Part shown: in pieces, positions 8,969-17,882 of the stretch | Position numbering within the stretch: position 1 is the stretch's first letter | How the letters are laid out: the number at the start of each line of letters is the position of its first letter | Assembly: GCA_020634895.1 (NCBI GenBank) | Contig: JACKAV010000005.1 | Coordinates: forward strand, 310,001 to 374,000 | Length of the DNA: 64,000 bases | Direction: 5' to 3' | From: Anaerolineales bacterium | GTDB lineage: Bacteria > Chloroflexota > Anaerolineae > Anaerolineales > Villigracilaceae | The notes under the pieces: generated by a model | What the model was told of the DNA's origin: nothing | What the model saw: only the letters and a program-made list of their open reading frames with translations | The model's database searches: none | Position numbers and translations under genes: made by a program

Positions 8969-9174
8969 GCTGTCACGCTAATCGGTAGTGAAGGGCCCTA
9001 CAATAATAGTCTCAGAAATTCTTCGCTCCGTTCACATCGTCCCGATGTCCTTCGGGCGAATGACAAGCGAAAGCCCTCCTAATACCAGATTCGTACCCTG
9101 CTAGTTCAATTTGATTGTGGTTGTGAGTTAGTGCATTGCTATTCCAGCATCCACACAGACAGATTAATATGAAT

Positions 9175-9209
9175 TGTACAAATGTGCAAAATGATTGCGT
9201 ATTTGTACA
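9175..9209. promoter_or_regulatory. Inverted repeat TGTACAAAT/ATTTGTACA, operator-like
   Basis: Two perfect 9-bp arms (9175-9183 and 9201-9209) separated by 17 bases in an otherwise gene-free region, about 90 bp upstream of a small frame with a good ribosome site. The dyad resembles a regulator binding site; the regulator is unknown. Confidence 0.35.
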
Positions 9210-9300
9210 TACTCAGCAATTAGGCTATAAATTTGAATTTATAGAAGGGTATTCATGGCGCATAGAATAAGAGACATTAGAGATTACCAAGGAGCCTATA

Positions 9301-9543
9301 ATGTCTCGCAGAGCAGCGAGATCTACATTCGGACATCATCAGAAACCCAATGCGAAAAATCCAGCCCGCATGAACAAGAAGCAGACTGTCGATATTTTGC
9401 CCGGGAAAATGGATGGATTCCTTGGCAGCGAGGTCGGTTGTGGCATGATGTTGGGAAATTATTATGATCGTAAAGTTGTTTTCCACCCAGTAAATCAACA
9501 CCACCACCAACGGTTTTCATGGTTGTCCTATTGGTTGTCTTAA
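9301..9543 (+). CDS. Possible small protein, unrecognised
   Basis: An 80-aa frame beginning MSRRAARSTFGHHQKPNAKN. The only support is an AAGGAG ribosome site seven bases before the ATG and the upstream dyad. The composition (basic start, HHHQRFSWLSYW end) matches no family I recognise. It may be a remnant of a larger gene; low confidence. Confidence 0.25.
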   Translation: MSRRAARSTFGHHQKPNAKNPARMNKKQTVDILPGKMDGFLGSEVGCGMMLGNYYDRKVVFHPVNQHHHQRFSWLSYWLS

Positions 9544-9765
9544 GTCCAAATCTGGATTGAGAACCCAACGGGTCAACCCTTCAATAGCTCCCTGACCCAG
9601 ATACCGTACCTGCAGCCCAAAGCCGGCACATAACTCCACCAACCCTTCCCACCAGGCGCGCCCCCTCATCGCCTGAAAAAACAAATTCCAACACGGTCCG
9701 CCGCGCGGGTAATAGTCCAGCATGCGATGCCGGCGTTTGTGTTTGGATTGAGAGGTCTTGCTCAT
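9517..9765 (-). CDS. Possible small protein, unrecognised
   Basis: From ATG 9765 the product is 82 aa, beginning MSKTSQSKHKRRHRMLDYYP, basic at the N-terminus and rich in W and G in the middle (RGRAWWEGLVELCAGFGL). It overlaps the 3' end of the opposite-strand frame at 9301-9543, so at most one of the two is likely real. I cannot name it; it lies in a region of gene remnants. Confidence 0.25.
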   Translation of the reverse strand: MSKTSQSKHKRRHRMLDYYPRGGPCWNLFFQAMRGRAWWEGLVELCAGFGLQVRYLGQGAIEGLTRWVLNPDLDLRQPIGQP

Positions 9766-9797
9766 TGGGGAAAATATAACTCTATCGAACGGGGGGA

Positions 9798-9962
9798 CAG
9801 TTGACTCATGCACAGCACGATGTCGCCGCCCGCATCAAACTCTGACCTTCGGGCTGGAGTACACAAAATTGCCTTACCTCCCCGATGCGCGTGTCAGCGT
9901 TGCATACGATATTAGATGATTCGATATTCGAATATCGTTGAGTTTGAATATCTCTTGTGGTA
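9798..9962 (-). pseudogene. comM 3'-end fragment B (short, decayed)
   Basis: About 165 bp matching the middle of fragment A: the segment that encodes the SLMRAAMSQ region through the CNADMRIGEV region of comM. It shares with fragment A the variant text with a cgatattcgaatatcg palindrome. It ends at both sides inside comM sequence, so it is an internal scrap rather than a complete repeat unit. Confidence 0.75.
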
Positions 9963-10125
9963 AGAACAATCTATACTGTTCGAATGAATATCTACTAACG
10001 GTCAAATTATCTGAAGCTGGGGAGGGAAAGCCAGTCTTGTGTTAAAAAATACTCCTCGGCATTGAGAAGCAGGGAGTGTAGATTCAATGTTAGTGAAGTA
10101 GGTCGAAACTTATACTCGTTTACGA

Positions 10126-10617
10126 TTACCCCAACATCAACTTTGGACGATACTGCAGCGCCTCTGCCAGATGAGGGGATTGGATCTCTTCGCTTCCAGC
10201 CAAGTCTGCGATGGTGCGGGATAGTTTCAGGATGCGGTGATAAGCTCTCGCTGAAAGCTGAAGTTGACTCATCGCCGCCCGCATCAAGCTCTGACCTTCG
10301 GGCTGGAGACTGCAAAATTGCCTTACCTCGCCGATACGCATGTCTGCGTTGCAGATGACTCCCTCAACATTTGCAAAACGTTTAGTTTGTATATCTCTTG
10401 CCACTTGCACGCGTTTGCGAATCGACTCGCTTGATTCGCCAAGGCGGTCTCCACTTAGTTTTTCGTAATCCACACGTGGAACTTCGATGTGAATATCAAT
10501 TCGGTCGAGAATCGGACCAGAGATTCGCTTTTGATATCTCGTAACAGCAGACTCTTCGCAAATGCACCTATTGTGTACACCCCTGCCCACGCCATCCGCA
10601 TGGGCAGGGGTGTACAC
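10126..10617 (-). pseudogene. comM 3'-end fragment C (open frame kept)
   Basis: From the AVTRYQKRISGPILDRIDIH region to the normal comM end (QYRPKLMLG, TAA), an uninterrupted frame of about 140 comM-like codons, joined upstream to non-comM sequence (MYTPAHADGVGRGVHN...). The Walker A and B core of ComM is absent, so it cannot be an active ATPase. It carries the fragment-type signature FANVEGVICNADM rather than the FANIPEVICNADM of the intact gene. About 30 bp beyond its stop resemble the 3' flank of fragment D. A 21-bp inverted repeat lies at its 5' edge. Confidence 0.85.
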
Positions 10618-10621
10618 AATA
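10569..10621. repeat. Perfect 21-bp inverted repeat at the edge of comM fragment C
   Basis: Arms 10569-10589 and 10601-10621, 11-base loop. Each arm contains the palindrome GTGTACAC followed or preceded by CCCTGCCCA/TGGGCAGGG, the same end sequence seen at the 5' edge of fragments A, E and F. It looks like two opposed copies of a repeat end rather than a terminator, as no T-tract follows. Confidence 0.85.
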
Positions 10622-10640
10622 GAACAATGGAGACCGGACG

Positions 10641-11630
10641 TTATCTGACATTATGCTCTATAGTGATGACAACTTTTCCCTGGGCATGTTCTTTTTCAAA
10701 ATACCAGAAAGCTTCAGATGTTTTGTCCAACGGGTAACATTTATCAATAACCGGAATAATCTTTCTGGATTCAAAAAGCTCTTTCAGAAAGATCAAATCC
10801 TTTTGGTTTTGCGCCAGTGACACGATATACGTTTTATGGCTTCCTGTTTGTGAGTTCCTCCGTCCCTGAAGCGCCGCTTGGAAGAGTTGGAGCATTGAAC
10901 CTCCCGCGACAACATAGATTCCATCACGACTTAATGCGTGCAGATAATCTGAAATCGGATGATATCCGTTCACAGCCAGGATCAGGTCATATTGTTGGAC
11001 GCTTTGGGTGAAACCTTCCCGCGTGTAATCAATAACGCGATCCGCGCCAAGCGAGCGGACCATTTCCAGATTCCTCGTGCTGCATACAGCAGTGACTTCC
11101 GCTCCGAATGCTTTAGAAATCTGTACCGCAAATGTTCCCACACCACCCGAAGCGCCATAGATCAACACCTTTTGTCCAGACTGGATGCTACCTATATCGC
11201 GTAATCCCTGCAAGGCAGTCATCGCTGCTTCGGGAACTGCCGCAGCCTGCTCGAACGTCAGGTTGATCGGTTTCAGCGTGATTAGATTTTCCTTGACACA
11301 GACATACTCGGCGAAAGTGCCGCGACCGGTTGCACTGGGCACATACCCGAAAACATCATCGCCCGGCTTAAATTGCTTGACGTTACTACCTATCGCCTCA
11401 ACCCGCCCGGCTAGATCAGCCCCCAATATCTTGTTTTTGGGACGGAAAAGACCTCCGGGCATCAGTCGCATAAAAAACGGATTTGCCCGCAGCATTCTTA
11501 AATCACGCGAATTGAGAGAGGCTGCATAAATTTGGATCAGCACCTCGTCTTCTTGCGGGACTGGTTTCACCACCTCCCGGAGCTGAAGGACATCCGGTGA
11601 ACCATATTTTGGGCAGACAATCGCTTTCAT
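10641..11630 (-). CDS. NAD(P)-dependent MDR alcohol dehydrogenase / quinone oxidoreductase
   Basis: A 329-aa medium-chain dehydrogenase/reductase. N-terminal GroES-like fold (MKAIVCPKYGSPDVLQLREV, GADLAGRVEAIGSNVKQFKPGDDVFGY), then the Rossmann nucleotide site (VLIYGASGGVGTFAVQISKAFGAEVTAVCST) and the tail GKVVITIEH. The zinc-binding residues of true alcohol dehydrogenases are not evident, so a zinc-independent NADPH:quinone-reductase-like enzyme is more likely. ATG 11630 shares one base with the TGA of the preceding membrane-protein gene, showing translational coupling. Last gene of the 10641-13274 unit; substrate unknown. Confidence 0.9.
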   Translation of the reverse strand: MKAIVCPKYGSPDVLQLREVVKPVPQEDEVLIQIYAASLNSRDLRMLRANPFFMRLMPGGLFRPKNKILGADLAGRVEAIGSNVKQFKPGDDVFGYVPSATGRGTFAEYVCVKENLITLKPINLTFEQAAAVPEAAMTALQGLRDIGSIQSGQKVLIYGASGGVGTFAVQISKAFGAEVTAVCSTRNLEMVRSLGADRVIDYTREGFTQSVQQYDLILAVNGYHPISDYLHALSRDGIYVVAGGSMLQLFQAALQGRRNSQTGSHKTYIVSLAQNQKDLIFLKELFESRKIIPVIDKCYPLDKTSEAFWYFEKEHAQGKVVITIEHNVR

Positions 11631-12016
11631 CACGCGCCTCCATTGAGCTTATCGTAAAGATGACCAATAACTAATCCAAGGGCGAGAAACCTTGGTATGT
11701 TCATTCCTGAGTCAATCAAAAGATAGACAAAGGAATTGTTCGGGTCAGCAAGGGTTGAAAGGACTTCGATCATAAGCATGGCGGCAAAGCCAAGGGTCAA
11801 TGCCTTGAGGATGGGATTTTTACCGGGAATCCTGTCAAAGAAACGAAGCAGGAAAAAGCTGACGCACACTGCGATTACCACACCGCCAACGAATGCTTCA
11901 ACAAGAGCCACAGGTAGTGAAGAGATCGAGAAGGCGGCTTTATACAGTGCGGCGATGGGCGATATGGAAATTGCGAAGTCAATGATCCAGAAAGCCGCGC
12001 CTCCCGCTCCGGTCAA
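11630..12016 (-). CDS. Small multi-pass membrane protein, paralog of the next gene
   Basis: At least 128 aa with about four hydrophobic segments (AAFWIIDFAISISPIAALY, LVEAFVGGVVIAVCVSFFLL, AAMLMIEVLSTLAD, FLALGLVIGHLYD). It aligns along its length with the product of 12097-12573 (shared FAIS...IAA.Y, CVS.FLLRF.D.IP.K.P), so the two are tandem duplicates. The only start codon in frame is TTG 12016, yet similarity to the paralog continues about ten codons upstream; an ATG exists there in another frame (about 12087), so the start may be a frameshift remnant or an unusual codon. Confidence 0.7.
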   Translation of the reverse strand: MTGAGGAAFWIIDFAISISPIAALYKAAFSISSLPVALVEAFVGGVVIAVCVSFFLLRFFDRIPGKNPILKALTLGFAAMLMIEVLSTLADPNNSFVYLLIDSGMNIPRFLALGLVIGHLYDKLNGGA

Positions 12017-12096
12017 CCTTAACAGTTTCTGGTAGAACGTCGTGTGACGTCTGTCGCGTGTTTCGACCTGTGGTATGGGCTTCCATGTCTGTCCAC

Positions 12097-12573
12097 CTAT
12101 TTCGCTTGAGCAGGCATGGAAGCGCCTGTGGATAAATCGGGTTCTTCGTAAAGCCGGCTGTAAAGCCAGCCAATCCCTATCCCGAGCACCGGAATCCTTA
12201 TTGCATTAAATAATGCGCCGAGGAGAAAGGAACGCAGAGCGCCGTTCGTAACCGCGAGAAAACTCGAGGGACCTTGGAGTAAGATCGTGGCAATGACCAG
12301 GACAATGATGCTTAATATCACGGATTTTGAAAACGGTTTCTTTGTTGGAATCTTGTCATAGAAACGAAGCAGGAAATAACTGACGCAGAATCCGATGATC
12401 AGCCCGCCGAATAAAGCTTGAAGCAGCATCGGGTAATAAGAAATGGACATGATTGCCCGGTATTCCGCTGCAATCGAAGTCCGGGAAATGGCGAAGTTTG
12501 CCAGCCAGAAAGCTAAGCCTCCTGCTAGGGTAAGTACGAAAGTTTTTTTCCAGATTCCTTTTGAGTTTTTCAT
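12097..12573 (-). CDS. Small multi-pass membrane protein
   Basis: From ATG 12573, with GGAG upstream, the product is 158 aa with about four membrane segments (FVLTLAGGLAFWLANFAI, LLQALFGGLIIGFCVSYFLL, VILSIIVLVIATILL, IPVLGIGIGWLYS). Tandem paralog of the downstream gene. No family name recognised; it lies in a run of membrane proteins with the DUF4386 protein upstream, spaced 14 bases. Confidence 0.75.
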   Translation of the reverse strand: MKNSKGIWKKTFVLTLAGGLAFWLANFAISRTSIAAEYRAIMSISYYPMLLQALFGGLIIGFCVSYFLLRFYDKIPTKKPFSKSVILSIIVLVIATILLQGPSSFLAVTNGALRSFLLGALFNAIRIPVLGIGIGWLYSRLYEEPDLSTGASMPAQAK

Positions 12574-12587
12574 TTTTTCTCCTTTCT

Positions 12588-13274
12588 TCATTGAGGACTT
12601 ACTGATAACTGAGGTTTCACTGCCTTGATGGAAAGCCACAAAGCCAGGGAAACTTCTGCAATAAAACTGATCACCAAGCAGGGATAAGCGATGACCGCTA
12701 AATCAGGGAGGATCAAACGCTGGCAGACATAGATGAATTGACAAATCCCATCCGCGATCAACAACATGCCGAGTATCTTTGGAAGAAATCTTGATTTAAG
12801 AACCAGCCAACCGAGCGGAAAGAGCCAGACACCATAAGGTACCTGGGCGATAAAGACCCCATTTTTGTATAAACTGACAAAAAACACAGCCAGCGCCTGC
12901 AGTTGATCTGGCTGGAAGGCTTTGATGGTTTCAAACCCATTCAAGATCACCAGGCTGGCAAACAGGCAAAGTGAACTGAATAACCAGACAGCGAAACCTG
13001 CTACATTGAATAACAGGAACAATAAGGCTAAATCTTTATTCGCCGGTTTCAACAGCACGTACAAAGCCCAGGCTGCTGCCAGGAAAAACGCAACTGAGAA
13101 CAGATTGATCACAAAACCAATTCGGAATTGGATTTCATGGGTCATGATGTGATTGACTGTGACCGGTGCTTCCACAAACACAAAATTTCCGAACAAATTG
13201 GCGATGACCGAGGTGATCACGTAAAGCAAATAAAGCAAGCCGGCGATTCTGGCGATTTTATTGATTGAATTCAT
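12588..13274 (-). CDS. DUF4386 family membrane protein
   Basis: A 228-aa integral membrane protein preceded by an AAGGAG ribosome site. The opening MNSINKIARIAGLLYLLYVI and the middle FNVAGFAVWLFSSLCLFASLVIL and LPKILGMLLIADGICQFIYV are typical of DUF4386, which has about six membrane helices and no known function. First gene of the unit 13274 to 10641; the upstream 200 bp hold no gene. Confidence 0.85.
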   Translation of the reverse strand: MNSINKIARIAGLLYLLYVITSVIANLFGNFVFVEAPVTVNHIMTHEIQFRIGFVINLFSVAFFLAAAWALYVLLKPANKDLALLFLLFNVAGFAVWLFSSLCLFASLVILNGFETIKAFQPDQLQALAVFFVSLYKNGVFIAQVPYGVWLFPLGWLVLKSRFLPKILGMLLIADGICQFIYVCQRLILPDLAVIAYPCLVISFIAEVSLALWLSIKAVKPQLSVSPQ

Positions 13275-13477
13275 TTTATATCTCCTTGTTTGATGGAAAT
13301 TGATCCGTTCCTTGAGTGGAATTCCAACATGATTTACGATTTGACCTAATAAACTTTCATTATTTCCTCAATTCAGGTTATTCACCTTCAATAATTTCAT
13401 CAGATAACCAGTGCCATTTCTCGAGGCTACTCATACAAATGCGGAGGTCAACAAGTAGCTAGTGAACAGTAGAGCCG

Positions 13478-14365
13478 CTATCTGCTTGTGTTGGAGCGAG
13501 GATGCCATTTACCTGAGACCGAAGACAACATCAGCCAAGGTTCGATAACAATATTAATCAGTACGTGGACAAATATACACGGACCCAAATTACGTCCACC
13601 CACAAGATATAGGATAGCAAGAACAATCCCTAAAACAGATGTCGAGAGGATTGCCGGAAATGTAAACTTGAATTCACCCTTGAAAAGAATCCATGCAGTG
13701 TGGGCTAATCCAAAAACAATGCCGGAAATGATGATTTGGAGGATGGGATCTACATCTCTCGACATGAGCATATCCATGGTCCAGCGTCGAAAAAAGACTT
13801 CTTCGACAATACCGCCGACCAGCGCCGAGAGAATCCCCAGGAGTTTGAATAGCGAGATTTCTTTCTGTTTCGCCAAAACCAAAGGGATGGATTTCATTGT
13901 GTATAGAACATAGGCAACAGCAGTGATTGTGGCGAGTATCCACGCCAATGGAGGTGCAATGGATTCCCTCTCGAAGCCGAGATTTTGAAAAAGGAGGATT
14001 GGGCGCCCCAAAAGGCTCATCACCAATGGGCTGGACATAAATAATGAGGTCATGCCCAAAATCAATGCAGTCTTTGCTCGATCATTCATTTTTTTCTTGT
14101 TTGAACGATATGAATGAGTTTCATCGGGTTGGACTTGAACGACCGAGACCAGTGGTACGCCTAGGTCACGAATTCTCTTCAGCAGTCCATGCAGGGCAGC
14201 CTGATCAGCCAAAGGTCCAGAAAGAAGCGTATTGCCTTTCTCTTCCAGCGTGATGGTCAAGCCTTCGAATAGGTGTTTCCATTGACTGTCCAAATGTCCT
14301 TTGATCCTGATCTGATAGATCATGGGTTGCATTGGGTCAGGTCGGGGAGTGGGTTTGCTTGACAT
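13478..14365 (-). CDS. CPBP intramembrane metalloprotease with N-terminal YQIRIKG domain
   Basis: A 295-aa protein. Residues about 15-80 form a soluble domain (MIYQIRIKGHLDSQWKHLFEG, LLSGPLADQAALHGLLKRIRDLG) that I also see at the start of the protein at 36940-37968; related single-domain proteins are, from memory, common in Chloroflexota. The rest is a CPBP/Abi (CAAX protease-like) membrane domain with all three motifs: EEVFFRR (catalytic Glu pair and Arg), FGLAHTAW, and HVLINIV. Such proteases act on membrane or prenylated proteins or serve in bacteriocin immunity; substrate unknown. It lies downstream of the LuxR/MalT regulator that heads this module. Confidence 0.88.
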   Translation of the reverse strand: MSSKPTPRPDPMQPMIYQIRIKGHLDSQWKHLFEGLTITLEEKGNTLLSGPLADQAALHGLLKRIRDLGVPLVSVVQVQPDETHSYRSNKKKMNDRAKTALILGMTSLFMSSPLVMSLLGRPILLFQNLGFERESIAPPLAWILATITAVAYVLYTMKSIPLVLAKQKEISLFKLLGILSALVGGIVEEVFFRRWTMDMLMSRDVDPILQIIISGIVFGLAHTAWILFKGEFKFTFPAILSTSVLGIVLAILYLVGGRNLGPCIFVHVLINIVIEPWLMLSSVSGKWHPRSNTSR

Positions 14366-14478
14366 CGGTTTGTGTCACTTGTTCGGTACACAGACAATAT
14401 ACCTACGCCAGAGTGTCAACGATAGACACTTTGGTGTGGATGAGAGTGTTGTTTTGAATTGTTGAAGAAAAAAGGGGA

Positions 14479-17235
14479 TTAGATCAAGCCCAACTCACGA
14501 GCGCGGGCGATCGCTTCGGTGCGTCGCTGTACTTGCAATTTGTCAAAAATTCTACGATTGTGCCCCTTGACGGTGTCCAATGCCAGAAATAGGCGCTCAC
14601 CAATCTCTTGATTGGACAGCCCCCGGGCGATGAGCCGCAGTACTTCCAATTCGCGTTGACTCAACGGCTCGATCAGGAACGTGGAGCGAGGTCGCTCCGA
14701 TTTGTCTTTGCTTTCCCCCTGCTCTGCTTCAAGCGCCGACAGAAGCATGTCTGTGTAGTCTGGCATGATTTTACGAGCGGAGGCTTCGCGAAGCAGTCCC
14801 ATCATGCTATTGCCTTCATCAACGAATATGCGGACGTAGCCCTGCTGTTCAGCCAAAGCAAGAGCGTGTTGCAAAGATGGGAGAGCGGAAAGGAGATCGC
14901 CTTGCGCGTGATATGCCAGTGACTGCAACATCCAAATCTCGATGGCACTTCCATTCCTCCTGCCTTCTTCCGCGTCTTTCTGCAAACGCTCTAATAATCC
15001 CTTTAGTTCATCAATGGAACCATCTGCACGATCATTCTGATAACGAACCAGCAGTATCCTGGCAAAGGTGATGTGATCAAACTCGCGCAGGTAACTCAGT
15101 TCGTTCTCGGTGGATAATCCTTGCTCGCGCGCCCAGTTCAGCGCTTCATCCAACCGACCCTGAGTCAACCACACCCGTGCCTTGCGCGTTGCAAGCGGGC
15201 GCACATTTGGAGAGAAGTTTGCATCGTATACGCGCTCGGCATCTTCGAGCAATTGAAGCGCGCCATCCAGATCGCCCTGGGCTTGTCGTATGCGCGCCAT
15301 TGCCGCACGCCAGCGATACGGGTTTTGCTGCAACCCTCCAAGTTCGCCCAAAGACTGGCTTGTGAGCAGGCATTGGGTCGAAATCTCCAGGTCGTTATGT
15401 TCATAGTGAAGATTACTCATGCCCACGTACATATCCGCCGCGCCTTGCAAGACCCGCGCGCGTGTTCCTGTCGCCCACTGCAACCCTCGTTTATAAGTGT
15501 CCATCGCCTCGTGGAGATGACCTTGCGTGATTTGTATATCCGCCAAAGTGATGACACCACCTAATGCGGGAGAAATATACCCGCCTAGTTGCAAGTTCTC
15601 CATACCTTCGGCAGTCATCTGACGGGCAGTGTCGAGGTCTCCATTCGTCCATGCGACGAGTCCCAATTGCGCGGCTGCCCCGCCGAGCATCAGATGATCG
15701 CCCTCGGGCGCGAATTCGAGAACCCGCTGGGCGTATTTCACGGTTTCGGGCATATCACCCCGCCCCAAGGCTTGTCCGCCGCGGGTCAGGGCGATCAAAC
15801 CTGACAGGCGGCGAAATTGCTCCTCGTCTACTACAACCATCCTTCGGCTTCGCTCAGGACGAGTCCCATCAAGTGGAGATTCTTGTTGACCATCCATGTT
15901 GAGCCATTGTTCGGCATCTCGCAAGCGGGATTCCACGCTCTCGTTCTCGCCGCGGGACATTGACGCCGAGGCATACGCATAACAAAGAACAGGTCTGACG
16001 CGGACCACTTCGTCAGGCAGCGCTTTTAGCCAACTGAGCAAGGTGGAAAACTGGCGATTGATGTTCACGACTGGAAAAATCAACTCTATCAAGTCCGCGG
16101 CTCTTGCAAACTCTTTGGCAGCCAGCGCGTGGTGGATGGAGTCGGACTGCAAATCGTTCTGTTCGTACCATGCGCTCGCAAGCGAATGAAGATGTATTAC
16201 TTGAGCAGACTGTATATCCATCAAGTGTGCTCGTAAAACATCAACGAAAAGGTGATGATAACGATACCATTGGCGCTGGTCATCCAATGGTATGAGAAAC
16301 AAGTTGTTGTGTTCCAGAAAAAACAGCATTTCCTTGCTGTCTTGCCGCCCTGTGATTGCATTACATAGAGATGCACACAACTTATCAAGAATCGCGGTTT
16401 GTAGTAAGAAGTTACGAATAGGTTCGGGCTGACGTTGAAGGACTTCTTCTGCCAGATAATCCAATACAAAACGATGACTGCCCGTGAATGCCTGTATAAA
16501 ACTGGCTCTGTCCTCCCGTCCCTGCATGGAAAGCGCCGCCAACTGCAAACCGGCGATCCAGCCTTCGGTGCGGGATTCGAGCGCAGAGACATTTTCATTC
16601 GATAGATTCAGTCCCATCATCCGGTTGAGAAACTCGGCGGCTTCGGATGGAGTAAAGCGCAAGTCGGCGGCGCGCAGTTCGGTCAACTGACCGCGTACGC
16701 GCAATCGTGCCAGCGGCAGGGATGGGTCTTCGCGCGTGGCGATGACCAGATGCATCTGTGGCGGCTGGTGTTCGAGAAGGAAGGCTAGGGTTTGATCAAC
16801 AGGTTGAGAATCAATCGAGTGGTAGTCATCAAGGATGAGGAGAAAGTTTTCGGGGATGGCGGAAATTTCGTTGAGCAGCGCCGTTAAGATTATTTCATTT
16901 GACGGCGGCTGATGCTGCGAAGCGTGGTGCGCCGCCAGCAAAGCATCGCCTATTCCCGCCTGGATTTTTTGTAATGCGGCAATCAGGTACGTAATGAAAC
17001 GGACTGGATCGCTGTCCCCTTCATCTAATGATAACCATGCGACCGGTCTCCCGCACGTTGCGATCCATTCGCTGACCAATGTGGTCTTGCCAAAGCCGGC
17101 AGAAGCGGAGATGAGGGTCAGTTTGCAGCCCGAAGAAAGACCCTCATTCAGCCGCTCGATCAGGCGGGTCCGTGGGACGATGCTAGGGCGGGAAGGAGGA
17201 AGGTATAGTTTTGTGGTCAGGAGCTGGGTGACCAT
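14479..17235 (-). CDS. MalT-like ATP-dependent LuxR-family transcriptional regulator
   Basis: From ATG 17235 (MVTQLLTTKLYLPPSRPSIV), 918 aa. Order: an STAND-type ATPase with P-loop (ASAGFGKTTLVSEW, residues about 43-56) and Walker B (FLLILDDYHSID); winged-helix-like EGWIAGLQLAALSMQG and DYLAEEVLQRQPEPIRNFLL; a long TPR-like helical sensor; and a C-terminal LuxR helix-turn-helix (LSQRELEVLRLIARGLSNQE, then HNRRIFDKLQVQRRTEAI). MalT-type proteins are activators that oligomerise upon inducer and ATP binding. The inducer cannot be told. A repeat insertion is present near residue 460. A second protein of this class is at 38064-40799, also heading a membrane-protein module. Confidence 0.93.
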   Translation of the reverse strand: MVTQLLTTKLYLPPSRPSIVPRTRLIERLNEGLSSGCKLTLISASAGFGKTTLVSEWIATCGRPVAWLSLDEGDSDPVRFITYLIAALQKIQAGIGDALLAAHHASQHQPPSNEIILTALLNEISAIPENFLLILDDYHSIDSQPVDQTLAFLLEHQPPQMHLVIATREDPSLPLARLRVRGQLTELRAADLRFTPSEAAEFLNRMMGLNLSNENVSALESRTEGWIAGLQLAALSMQGREDRASFIQAFTGSHRFVLDYLAEEVLQRQPEPIRNFLLQTAILDKLCASLCNAITGRQDSKEMLFFLEHNNLFLIPLDDQRQWYRYHHLFVDVLRAHLMDIQSAQVIHLHSLASAWYEQNDLQSDSIHHALAAKEFARAADLIELIFPVVNINRQFSTLLSWLKALPDEVVRVRPVLCYAYASASMSRGENESVESRLRDAEQWLNMDGQQESPLDGTRPERSRRMVVVDEEQFRRLSGLIALTRGGQALGRGDMPETVKYAQRVLEFAPEGDHLMLGGAAAQLGLVAWTNGDLDTARQMTAEGMENLQLGGYISPALGGVITLADIQITQGHLHEAMDTYKRGLQWATGTRARVLQGAADMYVGMSNLHYEHNDLEISTQCLLTSQSLGELGGLQQNPYRWRAAMARIRQAQGDLDGALQLLEDAERVYDANFSPNVRPLATRKARVWLTQGRLDEALNWAREQGLSTENELSYLREFDHITFARILLVRYQNDRADGSIDELKGLLERLQKDAEEGRRNGSAIEIWMLQSLAYHAQGDLLSALPSLQHALALAEQQGYVRIFVDEGNSMMGLLREASARKIMPDYTDMLLSALEAEQGESKDKSERPRSTFLIEPLSQRELEVLRLIARGLSNQEIGERLFLALDTVKGHNRRIFDKLQVQRRTEAIARARELGLI
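15838..15866 (-). repeat. In-frame palindromic repeat inside the LuxR regulator gene
   Basis: The minus strand reads tcctgagcgaagccgaagga, encoding RPERSRRM in the linker between the ATPase and sensor of the regulator. The TCCTGAGC...GAAGGA pattern is a dispersed imperfect palindrome known in many Chloroflexota and other genomes. It keeps the frame. Confidence 0.65.
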
Positions 17236-17272
17236 GGATCCATTATAAGATATACCGAGTTGTTCTTTACAA

Positions 17273-17303
17273 CAAAAAGCGTCCTCCAGTGGTGAAGGAC
17301 GCT
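17273..17303 (-). terminator. Intrinsic terminator on the minus strand
   Basis: An 8-bp GC-rich stem (17278-17285 with 17296-17303, 10-base loop) followed on the minus strand by TTTTTG. It lies between comM fragment D and the LuxR regulator and would block readthrough from the KimA-like gene. Confidence 0.6.
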
Positions 17304-17363
17304 TCGTTCGCATTGCTGCCTATATGCCCTACGCTCGTTTACGAAACTTATACCCGTATAGGA

Positions 17364-17826
17364 TCACCCCATCATAATCTTCGGGCGGTACTGCAAAGCC
17401 TCTGCCAAATGCGCGGACTGTATCTCTTCGCTTCCTGCTAGGTCTGCAATGGTGCGTGCCAATTTCAGGATGCGATGATAGGCTCTTGCTGATAACTGCA
17501 ACTGGCTCATCGCCGCCCGCATCAGGCTCTGACCTTCGGGCTGCAACTGACAATATTGCCTCACCTCCCCGATACGCATGTCTGCGTTGCAGATGACTCC
17601 TTCAACATTTGCAAAACGTTTAATTTGAATATCCCTTGCTGCTTGGACACGTTTGCGAATTGACTCACTTGTCTCGCCGAGACGATCTCCACTTATTTTT
17701 TCATAATCCACTCGCGGGAACTTCGATGTGAATATCAATCCGGTCAAGCAATGGACCGGAGATTTGTTTTTGATATTTAGTGATGACAGCAGGCGCGCAT
17801 GTGCAGGCTTTATCTGCCGATCCATC
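17364..17826 (-). pseudogene. comM 3'-end fragment D (frameshifted)
   Basis: Covers comM from about the CACTC (DKACTCAPAVV) region to the end (QYRPKIMMG, TGA). An extra A near 17718 shifts the frame: downstream codons read PRVDYEKISGDRLGETSES..., while upstream the comM reading lies in another frame. It has the fragment-type FANVEGVICNADM signature. The 5' edge is near a tggtgtacacaatt sequence. Its 3' flank (cgaaacttatac) resembles that of fragment C, so homology goes beyond the stop codon. Confidence 0.85.
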
Positions 17827-17882
17827 TTGAAATTTCGAAATGGTGTACACAATTGGATACATTCAAAAACTGAAAGTTAGGT

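Noticed and set aside
9001..9070. cttcgctccg/cttcgggcg text as a REP element
   Set aside because: Only weak dyad symmetry and no second copy seen in the window.
17827..17852. Upstream part of the open frame over comM fragment D as a real N-terminus
   Set aside because: It arises from a one-base insertion that puts comM sequence in a wrong frame, not from new coding sequence.
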